From: an uncultured Eubacteriales bacterium
GTDB lineage: Bacteria; Bacillota; Clostridia; Oscillospirales; Oscillospiraceae
DNA: 10,670 nt
Reading direction: 5' to 3'
Assembly: GCA_900321335.1 (NCBI GenBank)
Contig: ONVR01000025.1
Span: forward strand, 1 to 10,670
The notes under the pieces were generated by a model, which did no database searches, was not told the origin of the DNA, and saw nothing but the letters and a program-made list of their open reading frames with translations. Numbering within the stretch: the stretch's first letter is position 1; each line of letters opens with the position of its first letter. Below, piece after piece: positions 1 to 6,099 of this stretch. The position numbers and the translations under genes were made by a program.

Positions 1-773
1 CCCACAGCCACGAAGTCCCGGACCGTTCCGTTTGCGGAATCCCGCATGGCCGCGGACCACTCCCGGGCGATCACGGCGCTGCGCTCCTGGGCCATGGCCC
101 TGTCCACCAGGTCGCCGCCGGGCTTGTAGATCACCGCGAAGCGCACGTTTCCGGCCCGCTCCCAGTTCTTCCCGACGGTGCTGTAGATCTTCATCAGAAT
201 ATCTGCCATAAAGGGCATGGAGCGCAGCAGCGAGACTCCGTACGGGTTGTTGCTCTCCGGGTTGAAGGGCGTAAACAGGATCAGCTCCTGATAGGAAAAG
301 GGGCGGATCTCACCGCCTGGCATCCGCTGACAGAGCTTGAAATCCAGCGGGCTGTCCCCCTCCCGGACCGCCACGTCCCCCACGTCCCCGCAGAGCACGG
401 CGGCGATCCCGCTTCTGTCCCGGAGCACGATCTCCCCCACGGCTTTCCCACAGGTGATCAGGCTGTCCAGATAGCAGTCCACAAAGGCGTCGATCCCCCG
501 CTGGCCCCGTCCGGTATTGACCGTCCGGAGAAAGTCCGCCAGACGCCGCTCCACCGCCGGGTCCCGGCACGCGACCTGAAAGCCGCCGGTGAGCCGGATG
601 AGCTTTACAATGGCCGCGTCCACCACGGGCACCGCCTCCCGGATCGCCCGGTACAGCTGGACCTCCGCTCCCCGCAGGGGAACGTAGCTGTCCATAATGC
701 CGAAGGGATGGGAGCTGCCGCTTCGGATCTGGACAGGGGCCTGTGGTTTTTTTGTTTTTCTCAATATTCCCAT
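1..773 (-). CDS. Phage portal protein, N-terminal part (runs off the left edge)
   Basis: An open frame of 257 codons starts at ATG 773-771 (MGILRKTKKP) and is still open at base 1, so the C-terminus is missing. A GGGAGG ribosome binding site lies four bases before the ATG. Portal proteins form the dodecameric ring at the capsid vertex through which DNA is packaged and on which the terminase docks. The call rests on position, 62 bases after the large terminase gene, and on sequence character: a short basic N-terminus, a helical region around residues 35-60 (LYRAIREAVPVVDAAIVKLI), and a middle segment at about residues 165-200 containing FTPFNPESNNPYGVSLLRS, which resembles the portal stretch where a small Pro/Asn-rich loop precedes a long helix. 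I see no enzymatic motif. The family assignment is inferred from context and general resemblance rather than a diagnostic signature. Confidence 0.72.
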   Translation of the reverse strand, partial: MGILRKTKKPQAPVQIRSGSSHPFGIMDSYVPLRGAEVQLYRAIREAVPVVDAAIVKLIRLTGGFQVACRDPAVERRLADFLRTVNTGRGQRGIDAFVDCYLDSLITCGKAVGEIVLRDRSGIAAVLCGDVGDVAVREGDSPLDFKLCQRMPGGEIRPFSYQELILFTPFNPESNNPYGVSLLRSMPFMADILMKIYSTVGKNWERAGNVRFAVIYKPGGDLVDRAMAQERSAVIAREWSAAMRDSANGTVRDFVAV

Positions 774-835
774 CTTTCCTCCCATTCGGGCGCGGTCTGA
801 CGCCGCGCCGGATTGCGGCAAGCGGACCTCTCCGC

Positions 836-2074
836 TCACCTGGATACCGCGACGGCGGCAAACACGTCGCGGCGGGGCGATGCCACGGACACGGCAAAAT
901 AGCGCATGTCATCCATGGCGTGGTCGTTTTTCTTCACAGGCGTGTCCGTCTGCTTTTCATCCCACACGTACTGGGAAAACTCCCGGATGATGTCCTGGCA
1001 GTCGGGACAGATCACGATCCTCCGGGTCTTGAGCAGATTGGACGTAATGCGGATGCCCGAGAGCACGTCGTTTTCCGCCTTGATCACCGGATAGCCCCTA
1101 CGCCGGAGCACCTCCAGAAAGCTGGCCGCCGACGGGTCCACCACCACCCGGCTCAGAGATCTGCCCCCGACCAGGCCGGCCAGGTCGTCGGCATACTCCT
1201 CGTCGGTTTTCTGGAACCCCTGTACCCGGGAGTCGAAGTAGTACTCCCGGATCCGGTACCACACGGCGCCGTACCGGGCCCAGAGACCCATGCTGGTGGG
1301 ATTGACCGTACCGTAGTCGCAGGACACGGCGTACTCCGCCGCCTCCCCTGCCGGGGGCTGTGCCAGGTATTCCGGACCGAAGAAATCGTAGATCACGCCC
1401 TGACTTGCCACCCACTGGCCCAGCACGAAACGTCGGTAGAACACCCCGGAGTACATGTGCTCGTAGCGGCGGCGGACCCGGTCGGAGAGGGCCGGATTGT
1501 CCCCCATGGTAAAGTGCATCACCAAGGCGTTTTTCTTCTCCGCCTGCCGGATCCACTCCCGGTAGAACCAGTGGCCCGGTCCCTCGGGATTGCAGTTGAA
1601 CCAGATCTTACTGCCGTCCACGGAGCACCGGGCGCAGGCCTGTTCCACAAAGCTTCTGGGCATGAGGGCCACCTCGTCCATCAGCACGCCGGCCAGGGTC
1701 ATGCCCTGGATCAGCGACGCGCTTTTTTCATCGTAGCCTCCGAAGAGATAAAACGTATTCTCTCGCCCGTCGCAGGCCAGGGTCAGCTTGTTCTCCGAGA
1801 GCTTCTCCTTCAGGACAAAGCCGCTTTTGCGCAGAAAGGGCAGCACCTGGCTGAGAAAGTTACGCCGGAGGGAGGGGATACTCTTGCCGCACACGGCGAA
1901 CTGGCACCCCTGAAAGCTGCTCATGGCCCAGGCCGCAAAGGAGATGCCCATAAACAGGGTCTTTCCGCTGCGGACGGAGCCGTGGCAGATGATCACGTCC
2001 CGGTCCCGGGTCTTCCGTCTGCACCACCAGGTCAGCAGCCGGAGCTGCTTGGGTGAGATCCGCTCAATCTCCAT
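836..2074 (-). CDS. terL: Phage terminase large subunit (PBSX/Terminase_3 type)
   Basis: This 412-residue protein is the packaging motor: an N-terminal ATPase pumps DNA into the prohead and a C-terminal RNase H-like nuclease cuts the concatemer. The ATPase shows Walker A GSVRSGKT at residues 32-39, Walker B GVLMDE at 129-134 with catalytic Glu134, and the coupling segment NCNPEGPGHW at 160-169. The nuclease shows acidic residues Asp253 (SCDYG), Asp313 (VVVDPS) and the NDHAMDDMRY block at 383-392. All key residues are present and the length is normal, so the protein should be functional. I chose ATG 2074 because GAGG lies six bases upstream and the protein then begins MEIERISPKQ; the frame stays open upstream to 2158, but that extension overlaps the small subunit gene and lacks family character. 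The gene overlaps the end of terS by 11 bases, which suggests translational coupling. Confidence 0.95.
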   Translation of the reverse strand: MEIERISPKQLRLLTWWCRRKTRDRDVIICHGSVRSGKTLFMGISFAAWAMSSFQGCQFAVCGKSIPSLRRNFLSQVLPFLRKSGFVLKEKLSENKLTLACDGRENTFYLFGGYDEKSASLIQGMTLAGVLMDEVALMPRSFVEQACARCSVDGSKIWFNCNPEGPGHWFYREWIRQAEKKNALVMHFTMGDNPALSDRVRRRYEHMYSGVFYRRFVLGQWVASQGVIYDFFGPEYLAQPPAGEAAEYAVSCDYGTVNPTSMGLWARYGAVWYRIREYYFDSRVQGFQKTDEEYADDLAGLVGGRSLSRVVVDPSAASFLEVLRRRGYPVIKAENDVLSGIRITSNLLKTRRIVICPDCQDIIREFSQYVWDEKQTDTPVKKNDHAMDDMRYFAVSVASPRRDVFAAVAVSR

Positions 2075-2375
2075 ACTCCGCCTCTTGGGCCGCCTGTACG
2101 ATGGCTTGGAGCAGGCCGCTGTTTGCGTCCGCCCGGTCATCCCGATCCAGCACGGCAAGCAGCATTTGCAGCGCCTCCAGGCGGTCCACCAGCTTCACCT
2201 CCACGGTTCCGTTGGCATTGCGCTTGAACTCGGACAGTCCGGTCAGATCCAGGTCCTCCAGACCCCGGTCGTCGTCCGGCGCCCGAAAAGCCAGTCTCAC
2301 CGCGTCCGTACAGCTGCCGAAAGCCAGCTCTCCCAGTTTGCTGATCACGTCACGTCTGCTGATTTTGCGTTTCAT
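2064..2375 (-). CDS. terS: Phage terminase small subunit
   Basis: This is a 103-residue protein starting at ATG 2375 (MKRKISRRD), with AGGAGG seven bases upstream; an alternative upstream start at 2402 has no such site. Small terminase subunits bind the phage packaging site and load the large subunit. Residues 1-30 (KRKISRRDVISKLGELAFG) look like a short helical DNA-binding region. The segment around residues 45-75, with LSEFKRNANGTVEVKLVDRLEALQML, resembles the C-terminal oligomerisation and terminase-contact stretch of small subunits from Gram-positive phages (acidic helix, then an 'xxVKLxDRxxAL' pattern). It sits immediately before terL and overlaps it. The function follows mainly from this position and moderate resemblance. 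A hairpin of five base pairs partly covers its ribosome binding site. Confidence 0.75.
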   Translation of the reverse strand: MKRKISRRDVISKLGELAFGSCTDAVRLAFRAPDDDRGLEDLDLTGLSEFKRNANGTVEVKLVDRLEALQMLLAVLDRDDRADANSGLLQAIVQAAQEAEYGD

Positions 2376-2400
2376 AACATCGCCTCCTGTATGTAGGCGC

Positions 2401-2437
2401 AAAAAAGAAAAAGTTGTACGAAAACGTACAACTTTTC
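2401..2437 (-). terminator. Rho-independent terminator at the end of the Moco operon
   Basis: A perfect 12-bp stem (2409-2420 with 2425-2436) with a four-base loop lies 20 bases past the stop codon of the last operon gene. Read on the minus strand it is followed by CTTTTTT (2407-2401), the expected U-tract. It separates the host operon from the prophage terS gene. The stem is AT-rich apart from its GTACG core, so an operator role is also possible. Confidence 0.75.
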
Positions 2438-2457
2438 TAAAAAAATTTTTTTATTTT

Positions 2458-2919
2458 TTAATCCGCCCTGGTCCAGTAGGTGTTCTCTCCCCGGAGATTG
2501 AGGATCAGCACGTCGTCTCTGGCCCAGAGCAGGATTGCCTCCCCGGCGCCCTCTGTATCCAGTCGGCCGGAGACCCCCTCCGCCGATTCCGCCGCCTGTC
2601 CGGCGATCCGGGAGCCGTCTCCCGGCTGGAACAGGACCGCCCCGGTCTCGTCCACGGTAAGCCTTGCCCCGTCCACAGAAAAGCCCTCGCCGAAAATCTC
2701 CCCGACAGAGGCCGCCTGCTTCAGCCTTTTCTCCGTCGTCTCCCGGTCAAAGGTCCATGCGCCCACACAGGGGCTCAGCGTGGCCTTGTATCCCGCGCCC
2801 TCCTGACGGCCGATGCCTGTGAAATAGGCGATCAGATAGACGATCAGCAGCACGGCGAGAATGATCACAAAGGTGGGAATCTTCTTTTTCCGCACAAAAC
2901 CTCTGTCAAAATACTCCAT
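2458..2919 (-). CDS. Small membrane-anchored protein of unknown function
   Basis: This is a 153-residue protein that I do not recognise. It starts at ATG 2919 behind a purine-rich GGGGGGAG ribosome binding site, 13 bases after the stop of the methyltransferase gene, and is the last gene of the operon. Residues 10-13 are RKKK and residues 14-34 form one strongly hydrophobic helix (IPTFVIILAVLLIVYLIAYF), so the N-terminus should be cytoplasmic and the remaining roughly 115 residues outside the membrane. There is no lipobox or cleavage-like motif. The outer part contains VGAWTFDRETTEKRL at about residues 52-66, then short beta-like segments (ARLTVDETGAVLFQPGDG, AILLWARDDVLILNLRGENTYWTR). That pattern recalls small lipocalin-like or DUF-type beta barrels in Firmicutes that report strand-rich folds, but no family can be assigned. 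Its link to cofactor synthesis is only positional. Confidence 0.8.
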   Translation of the reverse strand: MEYFDRGFVRKKKIPTFVIILAVLLIVYLIAYFTGIGRQEGAGYKATLSPCVGAWTFDRETTEKRLKQAASVGEIFGEGFSVDGARLTVDETGAVLFQPGDGSRIAGQAAESAEGVSGRLDTEGAGEAILLWARDDVLILNLRGENTYWTRAD

Positions 2920-2932
2920 GGCTCCCCCCTTA

Positions 2933-3634
2933 TTACCGGTCGATGGTCAGGACGGCAAACCTGCGCTGGGACGGCATATAAAGCGGATAAGTCGGGTCGT
3001 CCGTGGGAACCGTACAGCGGGCAACACATGCCTCCAGGCTCTCTCCCGGCTCACACTTCTGATAATGCCGCATAAACGCCCCGGCATCCGCCGTGTCCGT
3101 AAAGGGCTGGCCGAACTCCAGGCAATACCGGTCTACCGTGTGAACAAATCCCTTTGCCAGCAGTTCCTCGGAGGTCTGGCGGACGCTGGTGAGCTTCCGG
3201 ATCCGGGGCTTGTTTTCCGCCACCAGTTCCTCCGGATCGTCGTGGACCACCGCGATAAAGCGATAGCGCGCCCGGGCGATATACCGGGTGATATAATCCT
3301 CAATGTTGCCGTGAAACAGGCACATCACCGTGTCAAAGGTGCCGTCGGCGCTCAGGGCGTCCCGGCACAGGGCGGTAAGGTTGGCAATCCCCCGCTCCCC
3401 GGCCAGGCGCCGGGTCTGCTCAATGGCATACCGGTCGCTGTCGATACAGGTGACCTGTCCCAGGTGCCCCGCCAACTCCAGATCCGCCAGGCTGATCCCG
3501 CAGCCCAGATCGCACAGGCTGTCCCTGTGGTCCAGCCGCTCCAGCAGCAGTGCCGCCAGCTTTTCGCTGTATCCTGTGTAGTCGGAGGCCGTCTTATACC
3601 ACCGGACGGTGGTCTCATTCCAGATCATCGGCAT
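2933..3634 (-). CDS. Class I SAM-dependent methyltransferase, substrate unknown, in the Moco operon
   Basis: This 233-residue protein has a Rossmann-type methyltransferase core. Motif I is LCDLGCGIS at residues 40-48, the acidic residue that holds the SAM ribose is Asp65 (CIDSDR), an Asp-Ala pair at 92-93 marks motif III, and DTVMCLF at 101-107 fits motif IV. The N-terminal segment WNETTVRWYKTASDYTGY precedes the core and probably shapes substrate binding. The start at ATG 3634 has GGAGG seven bases upstream and gives a 20-base overlap with the end of mobB, so the two are translationally coupled. No step of known molybdenum cofactor synthesis needs a methyltransferase, so the substrate is not evident. 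Possibilities are a pterin or cofactor-related small molecule, or an unrelated housekeeping role. The fold is clear; the function is not. Confidence 0.88.
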   Translation of the reverse strand: MPMIWNETTVRWYKTASDYTGYSEKLAALLLERLDHRDSLCDLGCGISLADLELAGHLGQVTCIDSDRYAIEQTRRLAGERGIANLTALCRDALSADGTFDTVMCLFHGNIEDYITRYIARARYRFIAVVHDDPEELVAENKPRIRKLTSVRQTSEELLAKGFVHTVDRYCLEFGQPFTDTADAGAFMRHYQKCEPGESLEACVARCTVPTDDPTYPLYMPSQRRFAVLTIDR

Positions 3635-4133
3635 GGGGACCCCTCCTCTTTTTCATATCCTCCGCCAGAAATGCCGCCAGGGGCGCCGGATCGTCCAGAG
3701 GGAAAACGGGCGTGTCCGTCTCCAGCGGAACGTCCGAGACGATGGCGAGAAAGCTCGCCGGATCCCCCGTCATGGGGTTGCCGCTTGTGGAGCGGTAGAT
3801 CCCGATCTTGGGAAAGGGGCCATACTTGTACCCCTCCGTCAAAACCAGATCCACGTCATGGATCCGCCGGAGCATCTGCTCCACGGTCAGGCTGCGCTGT
3901 TCGATGACGGCGCATTTCTCCGTGGAGGTCACAGCCACCACGTCCGCCCCCGCCCGGGCAAAGCGCCAGGTGTCCTTTCCCTCTTTGTCCATCTGGATGT
4001 GATGGGCGTCATCCTTGATCACCGCCACCCGAAGGCCCCGGCCCTTGAGCAGGGGAATGAGCTTTTCGAGAAACGTGGTCTTTCCCGTATTGGAAAAGGC
4101 GGCAAAGGAGTAAATCGGTGTATCTCTTTCCAT
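3615..4133 (-). CDS. mobB: Molybdopterin-guanine dinucleotide biosynthesis protein B
   Basis: This is a 172-residue P-loop GTP-binding protein of the MobB family, which assists MobA in attaching a nucleotide to molybdopterin. The P-loop is AFSNTGKTT at residues 12-20. KDDAHHIQMDKEGKDTWRFARAGAD follows at about 40-64 and corresponds to the conserved 'K(H)DAHH..D..GKDSWR...AGA' block of MobB. LVLTEGYKYGPFPKIGIYR at about 96-114 corresponds to the LVEGFK..PKI segment. The first glycine of the P-loop is replaced by Ala12. The start codon shares its A with the last base of the mog stop codon (TGATG), indicating re-initiation coupling, and the 3' end overlaps the next gene by 20 bases. MobA is not in this window. 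Confidence 0.92.
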   Translation of the reverse strand: MERDTPIYSFAAFSNTGKTTFLEKLIPLLKGRGLRVAVIKDDAHHIQMDKEGKDTWRFARAGADVVAVTSTEKCAVIEQRSLTVEQMLRRIHDVDLVLTEGYKYGPFPKIGIYRSTSGNPMTGDPASFLAIVSDVPLETDTPVFPLDDPAPLAAFLAEDMKKRRGPHADDLE

Positions 4134-4627
4134 CAGCTCTGGGCGCAGTCCTGCTTGGGGCCCCGGAGCATGAGCAGTCCGTGCTCCAGCGCGGGCAATA
4201 CGGCGGAGAAGCTCTCCCGGATGGCCTTGGGGCTTCCGGGCAGATTCACCACAAGCGTGGCTCCCCGGATACCGGACTGGGCCCGGGAGAGCATGGCCCG
4301 GTTGGTGATCTTCAGGCTCTCGAAGCGCATGGCCTCGGGGATGCCCGGGCAGAGCCGTTCACAGACGGCGATGGTGGCCTCCGGCGTAACGTCCCTGGGA
4401 CCGAAGCCCGTACCGCCGGTGGTCACACAAAGAGCCACGTCCAGCACATCCGCCGTTTTCCGGATCTCCCCGGCGATCTGATCTTTTTCATCGGGTACGA
4501 TGGCGGTGTATACCACCTCATAGCCCGCCTCCTGGAGCATCTGGCAGACCAGAGGTCCGCCTGTGTCCACCCGCTCTCCGACGGAGCCTTTATCGCTTAC
4601 CGTGATCACAGCCGCTGTATTTGCCAT
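4133..4627 (-). CDS. mog: Molybdopterin adenylyltransferase (MogA/MoaB family)
   Basis: This is a 164-residue protein of the MoaB/Mog domain family. Mog activates molybdopterin by adenylylation, giving MPT-AMP, the substrate onto which MoeA loads molybdate. Visible family features are AVITVSDKG at residues 6-14, the signature TTGGTGFGPRDVTPEAT at 69-85, which binds the pterin and phosphate, and the later VNLPGSPKAIRES loop. I placed the start at ATG 4627 (MANTAAV): AGGAGG lies eight bases upstream and the family normally starts here, whereas an ATG six bases earlier is too close to that site. It begins 16 bases after moaC ends and overlaps mobB by one base. MogA and MoaB are hard to separate by eye, but with no second copy in the cluster an adenylyltransferase role is the simplest reading. 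Confidence 0.93.
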   Translation of the reverse strand: MANTAAVITVSDKGSVGERVDTGGPLVCQMLQEAGYEVVYTAIVPDEKDQIAGEIRKTADVLDVALCVTTGGTGFGPRDVTPEATIAVCERLCPGIPEAMRFESLKITNRAMLSRAQSGIRGATLVVNLPGSPKAIRESFSAVLPALEHGLLMLRGPKQDCAQS

Positions 4628-4643
4628 TTTCATTTCCTCCTGT

Positions 4644-5123
4644 TTATTCCTGTCTGACAAAATGCCCGGACTTGCCGCCGGACTTTTCCATCAGACGAAT
4701 TTGATCGATTACGATATCCCGCTGCACCGCCTTGCACATGTCGTAGATGGTCAGAGCCGCGGCGGATACCGCCGTCAGCGCCTCCATCTCCACACCCGTC
4801 TCTCCCTTGCATTTGGTCGTCCCCGTCACGGTGATCTCGTGGGTCCCGTCGTCCAGGGAAAAAGAGATGTCCACCCCCGTCAGCGCAATGGGATGGCACA
4901 TGGGGATCAGATCTGAGCAGCGCTTGGCCGCCATGATGCCGGCCACCTGGGCAACCGCCAGCACGTCGCCCTTCTTCATTTTCCCGTTTTTGACCTTTTC
5001 GTAGGTCTCGGCATTGAGGCGTACCACGCCTTCCGCCGTGGCGATGCGCAGGGTCTGCTCCTTCTGGCTCACGTCCACCATTCCGGCCCGGCCCTGTTCG
5101 TTAAAATGGGTAAACTCGCTCAC
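4644..5123 (-). CDS. moaC: Cyclic pyranopterin monophosphate synthase MoaC
   Basis: MoaC converts 3',8-cyclo-7,8-dihydro-GTP, made by MoaA, into cyclic pyranopterin monophosphate. The 159-residue length is normal and the conserved blocks are all present: HFNEQGRAGMVDVS at about residues 6-19, GIMAAKRCSDLIPMCHPI at about 62-79 with the catalytic-site His77, KGETGVEMEALTAVSAAALTIYDMCKAV at about 106-133, and LMEKSGGKSG near the C-terminus. The start codon is GTG (5123). Its ribosome binding site AGGAGG lies seven bases upstream and is embedded in the last codons (GGA GGG) of moaA, which ends only three bases before the GTG. Expression should therefore depend on translation of moaA. Confidence 0.97.
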   Translation of the reverse strand: MSEFTHFNEQGRAGMVDVSQKEQTLRIATAEGVVRLNAETYEKVKNGKMKKGDVLAVAQVAGIMAAKRCSDLIPMCHPIALTGVDISFSLDDGTHEITVTGTTKCKGETGVEMEALTAVSAAALTIYDMCKAVQRDIVIDQIRLMEKSGGKSGHFVRQE

Positions 5124-5126
5124 GTC

Positions 5127-6074
5127 TCACCCTCCTATGGCGTTCATGTTCCGCAGGCTTGCACTCTTGCCGTCCTCGGCGATATGGTGGCGTCGGGGCT
5201 TTTCGGCAATGGCTTTTCGCATGGTCTGATACAGTTCCTCCCCGTGCAGGCCCTTGAGATTGATCTCCCCTGCGCTGTGCAGGCAGGGCTTGAGCTTGCC
5301 GTCCGAGGTGACCCGGATCCGGTTGCAGGTCGGGCAGAAATGGCTGCTGACGGGATTGATCAGGCCCACGGTCCCCATACCGCCCTCCAACTTATACAGG
5401 ACGGATACGCCGTCGTCGCCCCAGGGCTTGAGCTCCGGCACCCGCTCCAGCACCACGGAGCCGGGCAAAAACCGCTCCCGGTCCCAGTCGGCGCATTCAC
5501 CGATGGGCATGAGCTCAATAAAGCGCACCCCGATCTTTTCGTTCCGCGTCAGCTCCACGAAATCCCGGATCTCGTCGTCGTTGACGCCTCCCATGAGTAC
5601 GCAGTTGATCTTGATCCGGTCGAACCCCGTCTCCCGGGCCGCCGCCAGCCCGGCCTGAACGTCGGCGAAGGTGCCGATCCGGGAGATTTGGGCAAAGCGC
5701 TCCGGCCGCAGCGTGTCCAGACTGATGTTCAGACGGGAAACCCCCGCCTCCCGCAGGTCCCGGGCATACCGGGGCAGCAGGACGGCGTTGGTGGTCATGC
5801 ACAGCTCTTCCACCCCGTCAATGGCGCTGATGCGCCGGCAGATATCGATGATGCCCCTGCGCACCAGCGGCTCTCCCCCGGTCAGCCGGATCTTCCGGAT
5901 CCCGCAGCGCACCGCGGCGCCCACGATCTCCTCGATCTCCTCCAGCGTGAGGATGGCGCTGTGGGGCAGCTTTTCAATTCCATGGGCCGGCATGCAGTAC
6001 AGACACCGCAAATTGCACAGGTCCGTTACCGACAGGCGCAGGTACGTGATCTGCCTGCCATAATTATCCAACAT
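5127..6074 (-). CDS. moaA: GTP 3',8-cyclase MoaA (radical SAM)
   Basis: MoaA is a radical SAM enzyme that rearranges GTP to 3',8-cyclo-7,8-dihydro-GTP, the first committed step of molybdenum cofactor synthesis. The 315-residue protein has the N-terminal CxxxCxxC motif (Cys20, Cys24, Cys27) for the SAM-binding 4Fe-4S cluster, and LTGGEPL at about residues 63-70 as the SAM-contact segment. Cys247, Cys250 and Cys264 ligate the second cluster that holds GTP. It ends in MNAIGG, the double-glycine tail needed for activity. Nothing essential is missing. The start at ATG 6074 has only a weak ribosome binding site (GGTGAT) and lies 25 bases after the end of moeA. Both oxygen-sensitive clusters fit an anaerobic host. 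Confidence 0.98.
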   Translation of the reverse strand: MLDNYGRQITYLRLSVTDLCNLRCLYCMPAHGIEKLPHSAILTLEEIEEIVGAAVRCGIRKIRLTGGEPLVRRGIIDICRRISAIDGVEELCMTTNAVLLPRYARDLREAGVSRLNISLDTLRPERFAQISRIGTFADVQAGLAAARETGFDRIKINCVLMGGVNDDEIRDFVELTRNEKIGVRFIELMPIGECADWDRERFLPGSVVLERVPELKPWGDDGVSVLYKLEGGMGTVGLINPVSSHFCPTCNRIRVTSDGKLKPCLHSAGEINLKGLHGEELYQTMRKAIAEKPRRHHIAEDGKSASLRNMNAIGG

Positions 6075-6099
6075 ACGATCACCAATTACATTTCTGGTT

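Larger units (their letters stand above)
1..2375 (-). mobile_element. Prophage packaging module, partial (terS-terL-portal)
   Basis: Three consecutive minus-strand genes have the standard order of a tailed-phage packaging module: small terminase, large terminase, portal. The large terminase carries intact ATPase and nuclease motifs, and all three frames are open, so nothing here indicates decay. The module continues beyond the left edge. Its right boundary is unclear: no integrase, attachment repeat or tRNA is visible, and the first recognisable chromosomal gene ends at 2458. GC content and start signals look like those of the neighbouring host genes. It could be a complete prophage whose other arm is elsewhere, a remnant, or a domesticated packaging cluster. 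Confidence 0.8.

Noticed and set aside
310..912. Minus-strand open frame of 200 codons across the portal gene
   Set aside because: It is in a different frame from the portal protein, crosses the terL-portal junction and has a Gly/Arg/Pro-rich low-complexity product.
743..2056. Open frame of 437 codons on the plus strand, opposite terL
   Set aside because: It lies antisense to a terminase with intact motifs. The product is rich in His, Pro and Gly with no recognisable domain, as expected for the complement of GC-rich coding DNA.
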